DNA from: Eggerthella sp. CAG:298
Lineage (GTDB): Bacteria; Actinomycetota; Coriobacteriia; Coriobacteriales; Eggerthellaceae
DNA: 49,855 nt
Direction of reading: 5' to 3'
NCBI GenBank assembly: GCA_000435675.1
Contig: FR895122.1
Span: 10,049-59,903, forward strand
Position 1 is the stretch's first letter. The number at the start of each line of letters is the position of its first letter. Under the pieces are notes generated by a model that saw only the letters and a program-made list of their open reading frames with translations, was not told the origin of the DNA and searched no databases. Shown piece by piece: positions 33,712-43,700 of the stretch. The translations under genes and the position numbers were made by a program.

Positions 33712-34524
33712 TTAGAGCCACTTGGCGGTGAGTTCGTCGATCGTGCCGTTCTCCTTGAGCTTCTTGAGCGCTTCGTTCAGCGCCTTGGTGAGCTCGGGGT
33801 TGTCCTTGGAGACAACGATCGCATATTCTTCGCCGGTTGCGCTGGTTGCGACAACTTCAGCATCCTGGTAGGCGTCTTTGATCATCTTCTCAACGACAGC
33901 CTTGTTGGTGCAAACTGCATCAGCCTGGCCGGACTGCATCGCTGCGAAGCAGTCGGTGGAGTTGCCATAGGGCTGGATGGTGGCGTTCGGGTAGTTCTCC
34001 TGAGCGTAGGTTTCACCAGTGGTGCCAGACTGAACTGCGATGATGATGCCATCTTGATTCAGTGCTTCTGCAGCGTTCTCTTCGGTGATGCCTTCATCTT
34101 TCATGACCGCAACAGCCTGGTCGTCGATGTAGAACGCATCGGTGAAGTCGATCTGCTCTTCACGCTCAGGCGTAACGGTGAAACCGGACATGCCGATGTC
34201 AACCTGACCGCCGGAAACAACCGCAGGGATAATAGCGTCGAACTGGAGGTTCTTGTTCTCATATTCGAGACCGAGCTCTTCAGCGATTGCCTTGCCCAGT
34301 TCAACTTCGAAGCCAACCACTTCGTCACCTTCGAGATTTTCGAATGGCGGATAGTCGGGAGAAAGACCGACTACGAGTTTGCCGTCGTTGAGCAAGGTGT
34401 AGTCTGCAGATTCAGCGTTGGTGTCTTTGGATTCGTTGTTCGAAGAGCAACCGAACAAGCCAATAGACGCGACCAGGGCGAAGAGCACAGCAACTACGCC
34501 AAGTTTCTTCATTGTTGCAGTCAT
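33712..34524 (-). CDS. Amino acid ABC transporter substrate-binding lipoprotein
   Basis: A protein of 270 residues. The signal peptide ends in a lipobox, LFGC with Cys 26, so it is a lipoprotein on the outer face of the membrane. The mature part is a family 3 solute-binding protein: GKLVVGLSPDYPPFENLEGDEVVGFEVELGKAIAEELG at about 48-85, VSGGQVDIGMSGFTVTPEREEQIDFTDAFY at about 103-133. The substrate is probably a polar amino acid. GAAAGGAA precedes the ATG. It is the first gene of the operon. A small palindrome CTTAG-7 bases-CTAAG lies about 25 bases upstream near a possible -10 TATACT. Confidence 0.92.
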   Translation of the reverse strand: MTATMKKLGVVAVLFALVASIGLFGCSSNNESKDTNAESADYTLLNDGKLVVGLSPDYPPFENLEGDEVVGFEVELGKAIAEELGLEYENKNLQFDAIIPAVVSGGQVDIGMSGFTVTPEREEQIDFTDAFYIDDQAVAVMKDEGITEENAAEALNQDGIIIAVQSGTTGETYAQENYPNATIQPYGNSTDCFAAMQSGQADAVCTNKAVVEKMIKDAYQDAEVVATSATGEEYAIVVSKDNPELTKALNEALKKLKENGTIDELTAKWL

Positions 34525-34658
34525 AACGTTCCTTTCGTTCTTGAGACGTACTTAGTATATAGCTAAGTTGGTCCAAAACCGCGGATACGTTGCGGTTACG
34601 GCAGGTTTTTTTATAAGGAATGTGCGCGTGAGTGGGTTCTGGCAGAAAGCTGCGAACC

Positions 34659-34684
34659 AGGAATGCTGACTAGGAATGCTGACC
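34659..34684. repeat. 13-base tandem duplication across the deacetylase stop codon
   Basis: AGGAATGCTGACT and AGGAATGCTGACC lie back to back at 34659-34671 and 34672-34684. The stop codon of the polysaccharide deacetylase (34672-34670) is at the join. As 13 is not a multiple of 3, the duplication changed the frame at the C-terminus. Confidence 0.6.
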
Positions 34685-36634
34685 CTCTTGGTAGGGGTAG
34701 GCTTCGATAAGCTCGGAGATGGTGACGAACTTATAACCCTGACTTTTCAGATAAGGCAGGGCTTCGCGAAGCGCTGCAACGGTCTGCGAGCGATCGCCAC
34801 CGCCATCGTGCATGAGAATAACCTCACCTGGACCTGCGCTTTTAATGCGCGAAGCAATGGTGTCCACACCAGGTCGGCGCCAGTCTTCGGTGTCGATATT
34901 CCAACCGATCTCGCCTTGGACCATGCTTCTGAGATCGTTCGCCACGCTATCGTTGAAGTTGCCGCCAGGTGCGCGGAAGTAGACGCTCGCATCTTTATTC
35001 GTGACGTTCTTGATAGCGTCCATGCCTTTTTGCACTTCTTCTTGGCGTTCCGCTGTGCTCATGAGATTAAGTGAAACGCCCTTGCCCGATCCTGCTGCAT
35101 GGTCCCACGTATGGGTTGCGATCTCGTGTCCTTCATTGGCCATGCGTGCGATCTGATCGGAGTGCGAAGAGATCTGTTCGCCGATGGTGTAGAACGTTGC
35201 TTTTGCTCCGTTCTCCTTCAGGATATCGAGGATCTGCTCGGTCGAACCATCCCAAGGCCCATCGTCGAAAGTGAGCGCGATGACTTTTTCACCGTTGGAG
35301 TTGGCGTTGTAGTACACCAGACGATTATCGATCTTTTCCTTGGTGACTTGCTCGATGGTCTTACCTGACTCAGAACCCGTGCGGTTTACTGTTTCGCCAT
35401 CCTGGCCAGCTAGGAAAACGTGGAGCGCGCCATACTGACCAGCTTTTGAATAGCCCGCTGGAATAACCGTTGGTGCCGAATCGGTATAGCTCTCCATCAC
35501 ATCGGTGCCGTTCGAGACAACCACTTGATCGCCTTCGTTGATGTGCGTTTTCAGATCGCTAACGGGTTGCTCGTTGATGACAGCCGTGCAACGGGTGCCG
35601 TCGCCTTCACGAAGCGTCGACTCATCGACCGCAACGAAGTTCCCTGGTGTGACCTGCACAATGTTGTTATCGAGCAACCCTTCGATCGAGCGCTCGCTTC
35701 CTTCAAGCGTCATCTTCTCGCCATTGACCGTAGCTGTTACGGGGCCCGCAAAGGCGATTTGCTGGTAACCGAAGAAGCCACCTACACCCAGTGCGACTAC
35801 GATCGCAACGGCAGCGATCGCTCGTGGCAAAGTTCTAGTGCGCTTGCGCGCATGCTTCGAAGTGGCAGTAAGTTGTTTGAAATTTGCGGGCGATACTGCT
35901 TGTGCGTTGGATGCTTTGTAGCGCCCGCTCGCGGCAGTGTAGTCCTGGTAGTCGTAGGGCTGTTGCGTTTCTTGCGTGTGTTCGGTCGCGGCAAAGCTTG
36001 CCGAATGCCCAGCGTACGATCTTGGTTGAGCACTGGTCGCATCGACCGCCCTCAAGCGTGCAGATTGTCCAGCTGGCAGCTCAGAAGGATCACTTAATGG
36101 TGGAACAGCGCGGAATCTTGCTGATTGGTTCGCGTGGGGGGTGGGATGTTCGGAAGGGATCCCCTGAACAGCGCGTTGCGAGCCAGTAAGAGAGGAGTTC
36201 GTTCGCTGGTTGTGCGCATGAGCATGCGGGAGCGAGCTATCAGTATGTGTTCCGCGCACTGGATAGGTTTCGCCCGTGTAGAGCGGGTTGCCTACGCCAT
36301 GCGTGCGCACGCTCGTGTCCTCAAAAGACAGTTCTTCGACACCAATGTTTGGTGCTTCCTGTCTTGGTCGAGCTTGCTGCTGCATTGCTCTAGCCGCAGG
36401 AGACTTCGGATGTGGAGCACCAACGGCATCGATAGTAGGGAGCGATGTTTGAGAGAGGTGAGGATTGCGATTGTGATTGAAGGACTGTGCGTCTTTCACC
36501 ATGCGAATGCCGTTAGTTGATGAGAGCTCATCGCTCTGAACGGTTTCACGATTGACTGTACGACGCTGTGGCTTGCGACGCTGTGGGCGAGCGTGATCGT
36601 GTTGGTGATGCGCTGGTCGATAATCGTGAGACAT
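34670..36634 (-). CDS. Membrane-anchored polysaccharide deacetylase
   Basis: A protein of 654 residues. The first 265 residues are hydrophilic, rich in His, Gln, Arg and Ser, with a loosely repeated motif SARFRAV/SARLRAV/SASFAAT near 171, 191 and 211. One transmembrane helix follows (about 271-293), then a region like the DUF348/G5 modules of Rpf-type proteins (TATVNGEKMTLEGSERSIEGLL). The catalytic domain is at 454-645: TFDDGP (455-460), zinc ligands in HTWDH (508-512), RAPGG, DTEDWRRP and LMHDGGG. It is expected to deacetylate peptidoglycan or another wall glycan outside the cell. Confidence 0.9.
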   Translation of the reverse strand: MSHDYRPAHHQHDHARPQRRKPQRRTVNRETVQSDELSSTNGIRMVKDAQSFNHNRNPHLSQTSLPTIDAVGAPHPKSPAARAMQQQARPRQEAPNIGVEELSFEDTSVRTHGVGNPLYTGETYPVRGTHTDSSLPHAHAHNQRTNSSLTGSQRAVQGIPSEHPTPHANQSARFRAVPPLSDPSELPAGQSARLRAVDATSAQPRSYAGHSASFAATEHTQETQQPYDYQDYTAASGRYKASNAQAVSPANFKQLTATSKHARKRTRTLPRAIAAVAIVVALGVGGFFGYQQIAFAGPVTATVNGEKMTLEGSERSIEGLLDNNIVQVTPGNFVAVDESTLREGDGTRCTAVINEQPVSDLKTHINEGDQVVVSNGTDVMESYTDSAPTVIPAGYSKAGQYGALHVFLAGQDGETVNRTGSESGKTIEQVTKEKIDNRLVYYNANSNGEKVIALTFDDGPWDGSTEQILDILKENGAKATFYTIGEQISSHSDQIARMANEGHEIATHTWDHAAGSGKGVSLNLMSTAERQEEVQKGMDAIKNVTNKDASVYFRAPGGNFNDSVANDLRSMVQGEIGWNIDTEDWRRPGVDTIASRIKSAGPGEVILMHDGGGDRSQTVAALREALPYLKSQGYKFVTISELIEAYPYQEGQHS

Positions 36635-36779
36635 GGTTGGCTTCTCGTGATCCCCTCATTGCTCTTCGGACCGTTTTCGTGCTTGCAAAGAACAAGCGCG
36701 CCCATAAGGAAATGAACGCGCTTTATTCTACTCGCATTTTGTAGGGATTGTACGGAAAACTCGCGCTTTTGTTGTGTAA

Positions 36780-38684
36780 TTATTCCATAAGCGCTGTGAC
36801 CGCTTGAGCATAGGCGATCGGGTCATCGACCGGCATGTTCTCAACGATGAGTGCTTGATTGTAGAGGATGGTCGAATACTGCGCGATCTTCTCGGTATCG
36901 CCGGCTTCCTGAGCCTGTTTCAAAACGTCGAAGATCCTGTGTTGAGGATTGATCTCGAGCACGCGGTCGGCTTTGATACGTTCGCCATCGGGACCCATCG
37001 CCATCATGCGTTCCATCTCAAGTGAGATCGGTCCTTCGGTGGTAACGGCGGCTGGCGTGTCGGAAAGGCGCGTGGAAACTGCTACGCGGGTGACGGCACC
37101 ATCTAACGCCTCTTTCATGGCATTGAATAGGCCTTCGTTTTCTTTCGTGATAGCTTCAGCGGCTTCTTTCTCGTCTTCGGTCTCGAGGTCGAGATCGCCA
37201 CCAGCGACATTCTTCAGCGGACGCTCGTCGAAGCTGTTCATGGACATCATGCAGAATTCGTCGACATCCTGAGTGCACAGCAGCACGTCATAGCCTTTTG
37301 CCATTACGGTCTTCACGATGGGCATCTTGGCCAAGCGGTCGACCGATTCGCCTACCGCGTAGTAGATCGACTTCTGATCTTCGGCAGCCTTTTCAAGGTA
37401 CTCTGCGAGCGTGATCATGCGCTTTTCGGTTGCAGAATAGAAGAGCAGCAGATCAGAGAGTTTGTCGGCATCCATGCCGTAGCTTGAGTAGATGCCGTAT
37501 TTGATGCCGCGACCGAAGTCTTTGAAGAAGCCCTCATAGGCTTCGCGGTCATCTTCGAGCATCTTCAGCAGGTCGGACTTGATCTTCTTCTCGAGCTTCT
37601 GGGCGATGGCACGCAGCTGGCCATTGTGCTGAAGCGTTTCGCGCGAGATGTTGAGCGTGAGGTCCTGGCTGTCCACCACACCACGAACGAAGTTGAAGTA
37701 ATCGGGCAGCAGCTCCTCGCATTTCTCCATGATGAGCACGTTTGACGTATAGAGTGCAAGTCCCTTCTTGTAATCCTTGCTGTAGAGGTCGTAGGGCGCA
37801 TGGCTCGGGATAAAGAGCAGCGCGTCGTAGGAAAGCGTGCCTTCGGCGTGGATCGAGATCGTGCGCAGCGGATTGGCATAGTCATGGAAATCCGACTTGT
37901 AGAATTCGTTGTATTCCTCTTCGCTTACCTCTGACTTGCGGCGTTTCCAGATGGGGATCATCGAGTTGATGGTCTCAACTTCAGTCACGGTCTCATACTG
38001 TGGCGTGTAATCGTCGGGTGCATCTTCGGGCTTAGGCAGCTCAACGCTCTTTGCGCATTCCATCTTGATGGGGTAGCGCACATAATTGCTGTAACGCTTG
38101 ATGAGGGATTTCAGCTGCGGCTCGCTCAAGAATAGGTCGAAGTCCTCTTCTTCGGTGTTTTCTTTAAGCTCGAGGATGATCTCGGTACCGTGCGTTTGTT
38201 TCTTGCCCTTTTTGATCGAGTAGCCTTCGATGCCGTCGCTCGTCCAGCTCCAAGATTCATCAGCTCCCCAAGCACGCGAGTTCACCGTCACCTTTTGGGC
38301 GACCATGAAGGCGGAATAGAAACCAACACCGAATTGGCCGATGATATCGAGATCCTTGCCCTGATCCTCGGCGTTTTCGGTCTTGAATTCCTGGCTTCCA
38401 GAATGAGCGATCGTGCCGAGATTCTCTTCAAGTTCGGCTTTCGTCATGCCGATGCCAGAGTCTTCTACGGTGATCGTGCGCGCGTCTTTGTCGAAAGAAA
38501 CGGTGATGAACAGGTCGTCTTTTGCGACCGTGATCGAAGAGTCGGTGAGACTCTTGAAATAGAGCTTGTCGACCGCATCCGAGGCGTTCGAGATAAGTTC
38601 GCGCAGGAAGATCTCACGATTCGTGTAGATCGAGTTGATCATGAGATCGAGCAGTTTCTTGCTCTCAGTTTTGAATTGCTTCAT
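36780..38684 (-). CDS. htpG: Molecular chaperone HtpG (Hsp90)
   Basis: A protein of 634 residues, full length for bacterial Hsp90. The N-terminal ATPase has NREIFLRELISNASDA, then DSGIGMTKAELEENLGTIAHSG and GQFGVGFYSAFMVA. The middle domain has ISRETLQHNGQLRAIAQKLEKK with the catalytic Arg region; the dimerisation domain ends with the usual leucine- and alanine-rich tail. It refolds client proteins in the cytoplasm during stress. AAAGG precedes the ATG. A perfect CIRCE element lies 75 bases upstream, so HrcA repression is expected. Confidence 0.96.
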   Translation of the reverse strand: MKQFKTESKKLLDLMINSIYTNREIFLRELISNASDAVDKLYFKSLTDSSITVAKDDLFITVSFDKDARTITVEDSGIGMTKAELEENLGTIAHSGSQEFKTENAEDQGKDLDIIGQFGVGFYSAFMVAQKVTVNSRAWGADESWSWTSDGIEGYSIKKGKKQTHGTEIILELKENTEEEDFDLFLSEPQLKSLIKRYSNYVRYPIKMECAKSVELPKPEDAPDDYTPQYETVTEVETINSMIPIWKRRKSEVSEEEYNEFYKSDFHDYANPLRTISIHAEGTLSYDALLFIPSHAPYDLYSKDYKKGLALYTSNVLIMEKCEELLPDYFNFVRGVVDSQDLTLNISRETLQHNGQLRAIAQKLEKKIKSDLLKMLEDDREAYEGFFKDFGRGIKYGIYSSYGMDADKLSDLLLFYSATEKRMITLAEYLEKAAEDQKSIYYAVGESVDRLAKMPIVKTVMAKGYDVLLCTQDVDEFCMMSMNSFDERPLKNVAGGDLDLETEDEKEAAEAITKENEGLFNAMKEALDGAVTRVAVSTRLSDTPAAVTTEGPISLEMERMMAMGPDGERIKADRVLEINPQHRIFDVLKQAQEAGDTEKIAQYSTILYNQALIVENMPVDDPIAYAQAVTALME

Positions 38685-38759
38685 GCATAAGCCTTTCTTG
38701 TGGAGGGTACATGCGTACGGCCCACCGAGGGGCAGGCCGCAGATTTATCACAGAAAAAG

Positions 38760-38786
38760 TTAGCACTCTCAGAGCGAGAGTGCTAA
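38760..38786. promoter_or_regulatory. CIRCE element (HrcA operator) upstream of htpG
   Basis: TTAGCACTC - 9 bases - GAGTGCTAA, an exact match to the CIRCE consensus. It lies between htpG and proC, 75 bases from the htpG start, so htpG is the likely target. CIRCE usually controls groEL or dnaK operons; no hrcA gene is in this window. Confidence 0.93.
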
Positions 38787-38828
38787 TAAAGTAAGCCATG
38801 CACGTTGAACATGCACAAAAACATCACA

Positions 38829-38857
38829 GTTTGCCTGGTTGTTACTGTTTGGCAAAC
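38829..38857 (-). terminator. Candidate terminator after proC
   Basis: Perfect 7-base stem GTTTGCC / GGCAAAC with a 15-base loop, just 12 bases past the proC stop; on the minus strand a T5 run follows after about ten bases. The spacing is loose, so confidence is modest. Confidence 0.4.
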
Positions 38858-38869
38858 GCGACCAAAGCG

Positions 38870-39664
38870 CTACAGACTACGCGCTTTTGCAACCGTGGCG
38901 CGTACGGCGCGGGTAGTGGTACCGCGGAAGGCTCCTTCTTCGAGTGTCTCGACGCCAGCGATGGTCGATCCGCCAGGGGAGCAAACTTGATCCTTCAGCT
39001 TGCCAGGGTGTTCGCCCGTCTCAAGCAACATCTTTGCGCTGCCGAGCACGGTTTGCGCCGCGATCATTTGCGCTTGTGCGCGCGGCAGGCCTTCAGCAAC
39101 TCCGCCATCGGCTAGTGCCTCGATGAACATATAGACGAACGCGGGTGCGCTGCCGCCTACTGCGCTTGCGGCATCCATGAGGGGTTCGGCAAGCTCGATC
39201 GCAAGCCCGAAGCTTTCGAGCAGCTCCTTCACGATCTTCGCCTCTTCGGGCGAAACAAGGTCGCCCGGGCAGAATGCGGTGGTGCCTTCGCCCACCAGTG
39301 CTGGTGTGTTGGGCATGACTCGTACGATCTTCTGCGGATGGCTGATCTTCTCGCCGAGCCATGCGAGGGTCTTGCCCGGTGCGATGCTCACCAGGATCTG
39401 GCGCTCATGCAAGTGATCCTTGATCTGGTCGATCACCGCTTCATACTGTTGCGGCTTCACGCAGAGGAACACGATATCGCTCTCTCCGGCAACGAGGGTG
39501 TTGTCGGTGGTGGTTTGGATGCCAAGGCGCTCATGCGTTGCGTTCGCATGTTCAGGCGTTGAATTCGAGCCATAGATCTCATCGGGTGAAACGAGACCCT
39601 TCTTGATGATTCCTGCGATAATGGCTCCCGCCATGTTGCCACAGCCGATAAAACCAAGTCTCAT
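38870..39664 (-). CDS. proC: Pyrroline-5-carboxylate reductase
   Basis: A protein of 264 residues, the normal ProC length. It reduces pyrroline-5-carboxylate to proline with NAD(P)H. The cofactor motif is GFIGCGNMAGAIIAG (4-18). The family features VRVMPNTPALVGEG at about 113-126, and DAASAVGGSAPAFVYMFIEALADGGV plus SPGGSTIAGVETLEEG near the end, are intact. AGGAGG precedes the ATG. No other proline gene is adjacent; it lies between htpG and the HdeD-like gene. Confidence 0.95.
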   Translation of the reverse strand: MRLGFIGCGNMAGAIIAGIIKKGLVSPDEIYGSNSTPEHANATHERLGIQTTTDNTLVAGESDIVFLCVKPQQYEAVIDQIKDHLHERQILVSIAPGKTLAWLGEKISHPQKIVRVMPNTPALVGEGTTAFCPGDLVSPEEAKIVKELLESFGLAIELAEPLMDAASAVGGSAPAFVYMFIEALADGGVAEGLPRAQAQMIAAQTVLGSAKMLLETGEHPGKLKDQVCSPGGSTIAGVETLEEGAFRGTTTRAVRATVAKARSL

Positions 39665-39921
39665 GATTCCTCCTCCAACGCCTAAGGGCGTGATCTGATA
39701 CGATTGCGCTTGTACGATCGAGCACAGGGAAGCGCGTGCTTTTGCGGTGTGCGTGTTTCTGATCGAACAACTTTATAATAACGCGCATATCCATTGCGTC
39801 TACCAAAGCATGATTACCCTTTAGCAACGCTTTGTTTTCAGCGGAACAAACTTCGCGATGCTCCATGCTGGTCCTTGAACGCACAGCGCTACACTGACAA
39901 AAAAAGAGAAAGGGGTAAGCT

Positions 39922-40449
39922 ATGGCTTCCCAGGGAAAAGCAGAAAAGAATTGGTCGCTCATCGTACCAGGCGTGCTGCTCATCTTCTTTGGTGCACTGT
40001 GTGCGTTCTATCCTGGCATCACGCTTTTAAGCGTTACTTTCGTAGCCGGGGCTGGCTTCGTCTTCGCTGGTATCGTGAACATCATATCCTACGTGCGTGA
40101 ACGCAAAACAGTAGGGCTTTCGGGCTGGTATGTAGCTTACGGCATCTTGGATATCATCATTGGCTTGATGCTGGTCATCCATCCGCTTGCAACAGCCTAT
40201 GTTATACCGTGGCTCATTGGCGCCTTTATCATGGCGTATTCCATCGTGGAGATATTCTCCATCATCGCCTCACGTAAGCAACTGGGTTCAATTTGGGGGC
40301 TCGGACTGGTTTCGGCCATTTTGAGCTTGCTCGTGGGCATCTGCTTCTTCATCTTTCCTGAAAGCCTTGCGATCTTCATTGCGGTCTTCGCGGTCATTCG
40401 TGGCGCAACGCTGATCGCTTCAGGGTGGAGTGGATATCAGCCGGTCTAG
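39922..40449 (+). CDS. HdeD family (DUF308) membrane protein
   Basis: A protein of 175 residues with six membrane helices arranged as three similar helix pairs, each starting with a pattern such as IVPGVLLIFFGALCAFYPG, AYGILDIIIGLMLVIHP and LVSAILSLLVGICFFIFPE. This is the DUF308/HdeD architecture. E. coli HdeD is linked to acid resistance at high density; in Gram-positives its role is unknown. AAAGGGG lies 7 bases before the ATG. Single-gene unit. Confidence 0.88.
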   Translation: MASQGKAEKNWSLIVPGVLLIFFGALCAFYPGITLLSVTFVAGAGFVFAGIVNIISYVRERKTVGLSGWYVAYGILDIIIGLMLVIHPLATAYVIPWLIGAFIMAYSIVEIFSIIASRKQLGSIWGLGLVSAILSLLVGICFFIFPESLAIFIAVFAVIRGATLIASGWSGYQPV

Positions 40450-40525
40450 ACGGTTGCTTTTAGCCAGACGTCTCCGGTCAGGCGGCTAGGTTGCCAGATG
40501 GCGCACGAATGCTTCGCGCGGCTTT

Positions 40526-40554
40526 TGCGTGATGCGTGCACTCACGCAGTTTTC
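40526..40554 (+). terminator. Candidate terminator after the HdeD-like gene
   Basis: Perfect 7-base stem TGCGTGA / TCACGCA with a 9-base loop, followed by GTTTTCTTC. It lies about 77 bases after the stop codon. A second hairpin follows at 40586-40614 (TAAGCCCTTCG - 7 bases - CGGAGGGCTTA), without a T-run, perhaps in the RND gene's leader. Confidence 0.45.
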
Positions 40555-40713
40555 TTCGCTCGCCCATTGTTTTATTACACTTTCGTAAGCCCTTCGCACC
40601 AATCGGAGGGCTTATGTGCGTTTGGCTCTGCGTTAAGGCTGCTGCGTACACAAGTTATGGTATACAGATAAAGGAAACTACTCTGTATATTGTTGCGTGT
40701 TCGTGAAGGTGTT

Positions 40714-43700
40714 GTGGCCTCTATGCTCTCTAAATTCAGCGTCAAGCGTCCTTATATCATCGTCGTTGCGGTTATCATTGCGCTCATCCTCGGCGGTGTT
40801 TCATTGAGCAAGATGAAGACCGACTTGCTACCCGACATGGACATTCCCTACCTCATGGTCATGACCACCGACCCTGGTGCGAGCGCTGAGAAGGTCGAGA
40901 CTGAAGTGACCGAGGTGCTCGAAAGCACGCTCTCGACGGTCAATGGCGTGACCGAGATCCAATCCCAGAGTGCCAACAACTTCTCCATGGTGTTCCTTGA
41001 ATTCGAAGATGGCACCGATATGGATTCGGCTCTGGTGAAGGTGTCTTCGGCGGTCAATGAGGTCGAATCGCAGTTGCCCGAAACAGCTGGGTCACCTAAC
41101 TACATGGAAATGAGCATGGACATGATGGCCACGCTCTACGTCGCCGCGAACTATGAAGGCAAGGACATCTATGAGCTTTCGGAGTTCGCCGAAGACACGC
41201 TCTCGCCTGAACTTGAGCGCATCAACGGTGTTGCTGATGTTTCTGTGGTGGGTTCAGCGGAGCAATCCGTTGAAGTACGCCTGAGTGATTCGAAGATCGA
41301 AGACATCAACAACAAATTGCTCGGAAGCGTTAATTCTGAGCTCTACGATGCGAAGAAGTCGATCGATGAGGGACGTTCCCAGATGGCTTCCGCGGAAAAG
41401 GCGCTGAAAGAGCAACAGACGAAGCTTGCCGATCAAGAAAAGGCCACTACCGATCAACTCGGACAGGCTATCTCGGGTTTGACCATGGGCGTCTCTTCGG
41501 GCACCGCGCAAGTCGCTGCACTTACTGCTCAGATTCAAGCCTTACAAGCTCAGCTTGCGCAAGCCCCCGATACGATGAAGCCCGCACTCCAGCAGCAAAT
41601 AGCTGCACTTCAAGAGCAACTTACAAAAGCTACGAGCGAGCTTACTAATTATCAGAATCAATTAGCCGTTGCTGAAGCGGGTGGCCTGAGCGCTGCAAGT
41701 CAGTTCGGAAGCGGAGCAGCGCAGCTTGCGAATGCGTTGAGCATGCTCGAACAGAATAAGCAGCAGCTTGATGAGGCGCAGGCGCAGTACGAGGATGCGC
41801 GCGAGAAAGCTATCAAGTCGGCCAATATCGACGCGCTGGTAGACAAGACCACGCTTGCGAGCATGATCAAGGCGCAAGATTTCTCGATGCCCGCAGGCTA
41901 TCTGGGCAATTCGAACGACGATGAACAGTGGCTCTTGCAGGTGGGCACGAATATCACAAGCATCGAAGATCTCGAGAACCTCATGCTCGTCGATCTTGAC
42001 GGCGTAGGCGAGATTCGCCTTAAAGATGTGGCGGATATTACTGTGGTTGATAATGTGGGCGATGCCTACATGAAGCTCAACGGCTCCGAGGGCGTATGCC
42101 TTATGGTGTACAAGAGTTCAACTGCTAGCACGAGCGACATCTCGAACGCGTGCCAAACGAAGATCGCTGAATTGCGCGAAGATTACCCGGGCCTTTCACT
42201 CGATATCGTGAGCGATCAGGGTTCGTACATCGCACTCTACATCAATTCGATCCTGCAATCGCTGCTTTTAGGCGCGTTGCTCGCTATCGTGGTGCTTGCG
42301 CTCTTCCTCCGCGACTGGAAACCGACGCTCATCGTGGCGTTCTCCATTCCGTTCTCCGTGCTCGTTGCGTTGCTTCTCATGTATTTCTCGGGCATCTCGC
42401 TCAACATCATGTCGCTGGGTGGCATTGCGCTTGCTATCGGCATGTTGGTGGACAACTCCATCATCGTGCTCGAGAACATCTATCGTTTGCGCGGCCGCGG
42501 CATTCCAGCACAGCGTGCGGCAGTGCAAGGTGCGAAGCAGATCACGGGTGCGGTCATCGCTTCAACGCTTACCACCATCTGCGTTTTCTTGCCGATCGTT
42601 TTCACCACGGGCATTGTGAACCAGATGATGTTGCCCTTCGCGCTTACGATCGCCTATGTGCTGTGCGCTTCGCTCGTGGTGGCGCTCACGCTCGTTCCGA
42701 GTTTGTCGCGCTTCGTGTTCAGGAACTATCAACCACGGCGCAATAAAGGCTTCGAACGTCTTCAGGATGCCTATGCGCGTTCGCTCAATTTCTTCTTGCA
42801 GCACAAAGCCATTCCGCTTGTAGTTTCAGTGGTATTGCTCGTGGTTGCTGTGGGCGGCGTGTTCAACATGGGCATCACCATGGTGCCGACCATGACAGGC
42901 AAGAACATGTCGGTCACGGTCGTGATGCCTGAAGATGTGGAGAAGGAAGACGCGTATGCCATGGCGGACGAGATCATGGATGCTGCCGTGAGCATCGATG
43001 GCGTGGGCAATGTGGCCGCGATCGACGGCACGAGTTCCCTCTCGATGGTCTCAAGCACCGCTTCTGAAGGCAGCGAAGATGCCTACGAGATGTTCATGTT
43101 CTATCTGCAGATGGACGATTCGGTCACTACGGAAGAGCAGGTGCTTGAGATTGGCCGTCAGCTTTCGCGCGACACCGAGCATCTCGATTGCGAAGTGATC
43201 ACCGACGCTTCTTCATCGGATGCTATGAGCTCGATGCTCGGTAGCGGACTTTCCATCACGATCACAGGTCCCGACCAGGAGAAGCTCCTTGCGATGAGCG
43301 AAGATGTGATGCGGATCGTGGATGAGGTCGATGGTTATACCGAGATCGAGAACGGCATGGAAGAGGCTGACAAAGAACTGCATCTCATCATCGATGAAGA
43401 CGCGCTCACCAAGAAAGGCTTCACGGTCGCGCAGCTCTACCAGGAGCTTTCCGGCATGCTGAACACTTCAACCACATCGAGCAAGCTTACTGTCGATGAT
43501 AAGCAGATGCAGGTCGAGATCATCGATGAAACGCAAGTTCCTACGCGCGAGGATATCCTCGATACGGTCGTTACGCTCACTAGCCAAGCAGGCGAAACGG
43601 TCGATGTGAAGATCGGCGATGTCGCGCGAGTGGAAGAAGGCGTGGCCTCCAATGCGATCGTTCACTTGAATTCGGACAAGACGATGACGGTTTCTGCGGA

